Of a DNA stretch of 64,000 bases, positions 57,579-64,000 are shown piece by piece. The stretch spans positions 5,177,375-5,241,374 of the forward strand of contig CAIIXF020000005.1 in the NCBI GenBank assembly GCA_903813345.2. The letters run 5' to 3'. Position 1 is the stretch's first letter. Each line of letters starts with the position of its first letter. Source of the stretch: Owenia fusiformis. Lineage: Eukaryota > Annelida > Polychaeta > Sabellida > Oweniidae. The notes beneath the pieces are model-generated. The model searched no databases and was not told the origin of the DNA. It worked only from the letters and a program-made list of their open reading frames with translations. Both the position numbers and the translations under genes were made by a program.

Positions 57579-59541
57579 TAGATTTGTGGTGATGCGGTAA
57601 TGTTACGGGAGTTTATGATGGAGAGCTAAGATGTCCTAGTTCAGATAGCAAAACGTGCTTTATAACAGTGGTGGTTCACATTATCTTAATTCCCAAGATC
57701 AATACCCATCGACATCGTCATTACTATTTATTCCCACATAGCTAGGCAAAGGTGAAAGGTGTGTCCGACTCAAGCCAATCCGAACACAGTATTTCATATA
57801 ACTGCAATTCATTATATAAACAAACACCGCATCCAAGGTCATTCTTTGAATGGTTGTCAAGAGGGAAAATAGTTTCCAATTTGAGACTCGTGCTTTTGGA
57901 AAGTAATACCTTCAGGGTCATTCCACATTCCTCAGAGTCCAGGGCTTAAATCCTTAAATTGAAGATACGCACTTGTTTCAGCATATAATTGGCTCAAATG
58001 GAATTTTGCACTCCCATTTAAATGCGTTTTTTAACATGACTTTCCAAGGTGTGGTCAAGCAAAATAGTTATACTTTCCCTTGTTGTTCTACAAAACGTGC
58101 ACATAAGGTCAAGTGAATCTTTTTGGCCTGAAACAAGAGCAATATTACAGTAACCGCATCATCTTGAAAACCAACAAGACCGTTACCGTATCATTCATTT
58201 CCAGTAACCTTTCCTTAAGCGGTGGAAGATATTGTTGAATGTGACATACGCGCACGATATAGAACAAATGATCATACTCCAGACTTTCCAAGCCATATAA
58301 GCCTGATTTAGTTCAAATATAAACGCATAATGTCAAATATAAAGTGGTTTAAATTTGATGAAAAAAATTCGAAATCGACAATTTTCCTCCGCCATCTTGA
58401 GTGCGAAAGTGACGGCAGTTACCTTCGCTTGATATCCACCAGTGATTCTCTGATATCTGTGTGAAGCAGTGTATACTTTTTTCAGGAAGTCCATCCGTCA
58501 ACTACCCTGCGCGCATAGTCTAGTAGTTATAAACTACTTCAAACTGAAGACGAAGCTCTCTTTTAAGACGAGAAGTCGAACGAAAGCAAAGGCTATCCTT
58601 CAATAATTTTCGGACAAAAAACTGTTTTGCCTCGTTTTGGTGTTACATATGTATATCACATTTCTAACAATATATATTAAGTGTTTCCCAATTATATTAT
58701 ATTTGATGATATATTTGGAATGACCTACTTTTCGGATTTGGTCTACATACCTGATTTAAAAAGCGGTTTATATGACAAGCATACATATTTCCATGAATTG
58801 CAACAGGCTTTTGATGATACAATGAATGGCATAGCCATTGGCGCTTTCATTTATCATAATTATAAGCATGGTCATTATAATCTACCACGAGGCGTGAGAT
58901 TTATCTATTCTTTCATTCTATTTCATTTTCACATTGTTGCCATTGTATATTAAAGGGTTAGGTCATAGCATCAGACATCAAAACAATTTGAAGGACCCTA
59001 AGCAGTACGCTAAATACATCTGGTACCATCATGTCCTTTACTCGTCTTTTATTTAGTCTAAATGAAACATCTATATATTGATTTGAATGTAAAATGAAGT
59101 CTGATGAACAACATGTATTACTATTCAACATTTGGAGTTTTTGTATTGTTTCATTATCCTCAACAACAATGTCCGACCATATGCTATTTTAACAGGAAAG
59201 GAGGAGGGAAATTAGCGCAACAGATTTTGGACAGTCATATGTTTGATTTTGGCCATTTCCTGGGGATTTAAACAGGTGCATATGTTAGGCGAATGCATTA
59301 CCTCCAGGAAAATCACTTCTAGAGATGATAAAATAATTTCGACTTTGGGACAGAGTAGATGCAAACAACCCACCAACATGTTTTTCTGAAATGTTTTCCT
59401 GATTTTCAACCCCTTCCATCCCTGCTTTTTTTAATTTTTCTTGCATCAATATGTTGCGTTTAGAAGTTAGAAGTTTTGAAATAAACATTATTATTATTAT
59501 AATTATTATTATTTACAAAATAAGGGCGCAAATGATAAAGA

Positions 59542-59658
59542 GAAAATTCCTCACTTCAGCAACCTCCAGGACGTTAATAGGCTATAACACGACTTGGGGC
59601 AACCAAGACTTTACGAAATTCACAAGATTACGTCCTAGTTGCTGAAGTGAGGAATTCT
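59542..59658. mobile_element. Hairpin MITE related to 20556-20650
   Basis: Ends GAAAATTCCTCACTTCAGCA and GCTGAAGTGAGGAATTC are inverted; the TTCCTCACTT core is shared with the inner palindrome at 20.6 kb. Confidence 0.6.
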
Positions 59659-60959
59659 CACTCGATTTTTGCAGCTGCTGGATATATTTGCTCATGACTG
59701 GCTCCCAGGGACTGGCTCGCTTTTCAGTAACCGGGTGTTACAACTATTATTCGGGTAAAACATTTGGATACAAATCGACCTCTTTCTTGATGAAAATGAT
59801 GAAAATAAAAAATCCTCAGACGGGAGTTCATCCATTTTGTTATAAAGACGTATCGCCTTCATAACCAAGTAAAGTGGCGACCAGTGAGAGTGCAAGAGAA
59901 ATCATTATGCTGTATTACCAGGCTTACTTTTGCGCAATCTTCACTGGATATGATACACGCATTAATTCTCCATTATTCCACATTCCAACTGAATAAACGA
60001 TTTGAAATTGTTTAATGTTGTGCAGTTCCACTTATTTTGCATCCTTCATGATCGGGCTTCGCTTCTATCGCAACTTTACATATTTGAAATAAATAAAAAA
60101 TCAAGGATGCTTCTTTAGAACCTTTTCTTCTATTATTTTGCTATTGCAAAGCCAGGATCTCCCATTAGCATTACGGCGATTAGTGAAAAATTGTGAGTCC
60201 AATGCGAATTTCATTTCAAATAGTGAAAGAAACCGCAAAATTAACGATTTCTGTTTAAATTAAATCATATTGTCGATGAAGATAGAGATACCATAGCAAT
60301 GGTGTAATGATTTGAACAGTGCCCAGCTTTAGGCCACATACATTTTGCGATATAACAATTTTGACAATAAATATTGTAAAAAAATTAAACTTTGGGTGTA
60401 TAGTTCAATAAAAATGAAACTTACATTTTACAAAAATAAATCGATGAGTTATGATTTTTATTTACTTAGAATTAACATACAAAATAAATGAAATATTACT
60501 TTCAAAAATCATTCTATAGGCTTCTTGAATCTATTATCCTTAATTCGAACGGAAAGTTCTAAGACAACAATTAAATAAATCATAGGATGTTCTTTTTATT
60601 CCATAGTTAAAGTCATCATCAGAATCGTCGGAAATTAAGTGATTTATTTCGAATTTTCCAAACGATCCGGCGAAGCAAAAATCCATAAACCATCGCATAC
60701 GACGTCGTATGTCATGGCTAAAAAAACGTATGCTATGGTTAAGTGAAAATTTGTCAAAAATATCATATTTTACCACTGATTACAAAAATACCGTTTTTAT
60801 TTCCACATGTTATGCTATGAATATCATGCTAACTATGGAATAATACCGGTTATTTGACAATTATGTAACAAAAAGTATGTGTGATTCTCATTATATCTAA
60901 TATCATCTTTTGTGAGATGTGTGTTGAGGTTTGTAACATCAATTTGTTTGCACAATCTC

Positions 60960-61253
60960 TGAAAATAATAGGTGGCACACAAAGTTCCATTGATTACTAT
61001 TGGTTAAAACAGTACATGGAATGGGAATCATTTTAAACATTTCTTGGCACACATATCAAATGCTCGCTCTTGTTCCCATCTCTATTTCCCCAAATATTCA
61101 TCAGTATTGAAAATGTATGCCAAATGGGTAATTCTTTCGATCATCATCTAGTATTTAACCACGATCAGATTGTCATATTTGATTTCGAAACACGACAACA
61201 TTCATTTGCATATTTTCAACGGACCATAGAAGAATACAAGCTTAACGATGATC
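60960..61253 (+). promoter_or_regulatory. Conserved upstream region of Ly6 gene 3
   Basis: Aligns with 24770-24796 joined to 25647-25884 upstream of gene 2. The two parts meet here at 'gattactattggttaaaac', showing the uninterrupted form. Probably promoter and 5' UTR. No TATA box is obvious. Confidence 0.45.
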
Positions 61254-61320
61254 ATGATGATGAATTTTGTGGCAACAATGTGCTTGATAGCTGGAGTACG
61301 AGCGGGTTTTCTTCACAAAG
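61254..61320 (+). CDS. Ly6-like gene 3, signal-peptide exon
   Basis: 22 codons plus one base from ATG 61254 to the donor GTTTGT. It reads MMMNFVATMCLIAGVRAG..., a hydrophobic secretory signal very like the gene 2 exon (shared MCLIAG core, His-Lys end, same phase and donor). Any of the three tandem ATGs could start. No Ly6 body exon follows before 64000. By analogy with gene 2 it would lie several kb further right. A real third gene is likely but not proven. Confidence 0.55.
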
Positions 61321-62252
61321 GTTTGTTATCATTATTTTTAGTTAGCATTTTCATTCTTAACCTTACAAAAGACAACAAAAGACAATGATACGTTCATGTA
61401 AGAACAAGAAAAATATTTTAGCACATACCCTTTGAAAACTACAATATCTATGGATTATACCATATATCTAGTCGATGAAAGAGAGTCAACTCTAAAACCT
61501 TTTTATTACCTTCTAATCCCAAAGACGCATTGTTTATCCATCCCCATGACGCACTGTTTATCCATTACGTATTGCTTGTCAAAGAAATTTTATAAGTTAC
61601 TTCTAGTTTTCATTTTCATCAATATATCTCTTGCCTTGAAATCATTGATGAAACAAATGGTTTGACCGTTATAGAAATGCTTAATTTTTGGCACATTATT
61701 GTTAGACTCAGACTTTTGAATTAGATCTCTAATGCTATCTTATTGAAACCCTAAACCCTCAATTGGTCGACCTGCTTACGTTAATTAGATCAAAAAGAAG
61801 CACAAACGTCAAAGGGAAAGGAGCAAAAGTTGAAATGGAAGAAAAAACAAACTTTAAGTGGTATATACAGTAATAAGAAAACAAACCCAAGGCAATGATC
61901 TAACGTGAAAAAACAATGTCTTAGACTTTTAAAGGTTGAACTGATTAACGAAATAATTGTTTTTATTATAAAAAGAAAGTTCATTACGCTTTGTATCCGA
62001 ATAATAAATATATCTGAAATGTTACACGTACTATTGGTTGAGAACCTGAATATAGACTGTTTTAAAACCTTCCTTGGCCATGTTTGCACAACAATTGAAT
62101 ACTTGCTCTTGTTCGCGTCCATACTTAACAAAAAATATTTTAAAAATGTATGCCAACTGGGAAGTTTTAACAAAATATGTATACACCTACCCTTGAAACT
62201 CCGAATATATTTTAATCCGTAGGTTAGATAAGAATGCTGAATTAAGTTATGA

Positions 62253-62282
62253 CATGGGCTTTCAACTAATTGAAAGCCCATG
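62253..62282. repeat. Perfect 13-bp hairpin
   Basis: CATGGGCTTTCAA, CTAA, TTGAAAGCCCATG: 13-bp arms and a 4-base loop. No poly-U tract or neighbouring gene gives it a role. Confidence 0.6.
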
Positions 62283-62285
62283 GTT

Positions 62286-64000
62286 ATGATAAACGAATTA
62301 AACTAAAAATCGGCAACTCCACGGAGTAGCAAATCCCAACGAACACTATAATAAACCATGAATCTGTACAGTCAAAGTGTAATATTTACCATCTACTCTT
62401 CTCTTCAATAAATATTTGAGATCACTGTAGTATCACGTAACAGTACTTTAAAGATATCTAAGTAATGGCGAATTCCTGCTCGAGGCAGCCATTTTGAATT
62501 TTCCGAGGCACAAATCCAAAAACAATACCATAATTGTGATCTACTCTAAAATTCCTTCAATTTGAGTATAATATAGCCAATCTTCTCACTGTGGAGCAAC
62601 TCATAAAGCGAGTTATGAAAACGGATCCCTTTTCGTAAAAAATGGCGCAACCGTCATTCGATAAAATTTGTTTTTCCATGATTCTGTGAGTATACAGGCA
62701 AAATCATTTCTACCTTTTTTGCACGTCAGTAAGATTTCGAAATCATCAATTTACTTCCTCTCTTAAGTTACGTAAATGAACTCAGTAAAATACGAAATCG
62801 GGCTCACATCCTAGTTCAGTGTGGATACGAAAACGGATACAGTTCCTACTTAATATATCAACGGGTCTATCAAGTTTTATTTTTGTAATACTAGTATGAA
62901 AGCATTTCTAGTCCTACTGAAATAAGAAATGTTGTCTGACTGACCTTGTCCCTTGTAAGCGCCTGGGGAATACAGTCCCAAGTGGTAGACTGTGTGGTCC
63001 CAATCGGACCGAACCTAGGGTTACTGTTCATGGACCATTATCTCTAGGGCTATTGGTACTGGACTTAAATTCCGGATATGTCCTATACTTTACTCCCAGG
63101 GTATATAGTTCACAATGGATTATCGTTTTATCCAATGGGTTATTTGTTTCGAATAAAAAGACGTGAAGCCGTATAAGTTGTCATATAAGGGTTATGTACT
63201 GGGAGGTTTTGAATACAGGGTTTATCCTAAGGGATATATGTGTATTTAATCCATCCATATTCCATCCCTCCCATTAAATAACCACTATTTATTATATCAC
63301 TGTTTCATTCATCACATACTCAGATCGGTCCATATCTCACGCTTGAATAAAAAAATAAAAGCAAATATTTCATTCTATGGAGGGCAATACGCAGCCTGTA
63401 GGGCAAGGGAAATACATGCTGCAAAAATCATTGAAAGTGCCCGAACACAAATCTAGCCATAAAGCACATAGGGTGTCAATGAGCTCTATAGGTTGTGAAT
63501 GAGCACTTGGCTAAATAATTTCATCCTATGCTTGGAAATGTCTGCCTTCAGTCCGATTTTTGGTATCGTACCTCATTAATCGTATAATTGTTTTAACGAT
63601 GAAAATGTTTGAAAGTTTTAGTGCTTTCTCAACAGAACTACTGCAAAAAATAAACGTGAAATAAACGTTTACAAATGAGACACTCTAATTCTGATGTTTG
63701 TACGTGTCAACCAAACACAAAATTGTTTCAATTCTAGAAAAAAATAAACATATATTATTTAGAAGAACTTACATCTTTTTGCGCAACATGGATATTAAAT
63801 AACTTCACTATTAGCTATTTGATAACGTATCATTGATCCTTTTATCTAGTTGATCCATCAAAGTAAATTACATTTTGACTGGATCAACAGTATAGGATCC
63901 TTTGAGAGTCAATGTATTTAAGATGGTCTAGGTAAAGGGTAATATGCAATTCTGCCTTTAAACAAATGCACACGTCATTGTAGCTTAAAACAAAACCAAA
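62286..64000. other. No recognised feature
   Basis: AT-rich DNA without a convincing exon, TIR pair or RNA gene. It presumably lies in the first intron of Ly6 gene 3. A 'cttcctctcttaagttacgtaaa' fragment at 62754 recalls the 20.6-kb MITE end. Confidence 0.5.

Larger units (their letters stand above)
52996..60476. repeat. Duplicated block B (pairs with 6731-16773)
   Basis: Near-identical to block A in the same orientation. Private to B are 53470-54493 (mariner), 56593-56946 (piggyBac-type MITE), about 59197-59700 (unrelated sequence replacing 14657-14897) and about 59851-60025. B lacks 7397-8083 and three of A's transposons. Apart from the exons and transposons named separately, 54684-60476 shows no gene. 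Confidence 0.85.

Overview
This is AT-rich, intron-containing animal DNA crowded with transposons. Host genes have short exons with GT-AG introns, and the repeats are those of a metazoan: a Ty3/Gypsy LTR retrotransposon, CR1/L2-like LINEs, and PIF/Harbinger, mariner and piggyBac-type DNA elements. The repeat mix suggests a marine invertebrate, perhaps a lophotrochozoan; the phylum is a guess. There is no bacterial operon, CRISPR array or canonical rRNA gene.

Two host gene families are visible, arranged as a large, imperfect tandem duplication. (1) A small secreted cysteine-rich protein of Ly6/uPAR (three-finger) type. Gene 1 has its two body exons at 4514-4657 and 5005-5174 (signal exon left of the window). 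Gene 2 has a signal-peptide exon at 25885-25960 and body exons at 46203-46346 and 46481-46650. Gene 3 shows only its signal exon, at 61254-61320 (body exons right of the window). Splice phases agree. (2) The 3' part of NOP14, a ribosome-biogenesis factor, lies on the minus strand after each Ly6 gene: a partial copy at 6904-7979 and a more 3'-complete but broken copy at 51207-54515. The second copy has an in-frame stop, a mariner fragment inside an exon and a 687-bp gap that removes two exons.

Layout: 1-5.3 kb, intron and last exons of Ly6 gene 1. 6.7-16.8 kb, duplicated block A (NOP14 fragment plus nested DNA transposons). 17-25.6 kb, more repeats and the upstream region of gene 2. 25.9 kb, gene 2 signal exon. 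26.7-35.2 kb, a nearly intact young Gypsy element (1015-bp LTRs, gag, pol) inserted in the 3' end of a LINE. 35.2-42.7 kb, a nearly full-length LINE split by a Harbinger element. 43.4-45.7 kb, a mariner-type MITE split by a CAC-ended element with a 5-bp target duplication. 46.2-46.65 kb, gene 2 body exons. 46.9-50.1 kb, a long-inverted-repeat element. 51.2-60.5 kb, block B (NOP14 pseudogene and the same transposons). 61.3 kb, gene 3 signal exon. 62.3-64 kb, nothing recognised.

How it works together: most of the sequence lies inside the roughly 20-kb first intron of Ly6 gene 2 or between genes. Comparing blocks A and B gives empty sites for several transposons, so their ends and target duplications can be read directly. 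I see no multi-gene biochemical system. The most novel items are the duplicated Ly6/NOP14 unit, the Harbinger with an even-length palindromic target site, and the 5-bp-TSD CAC-ended transposon.
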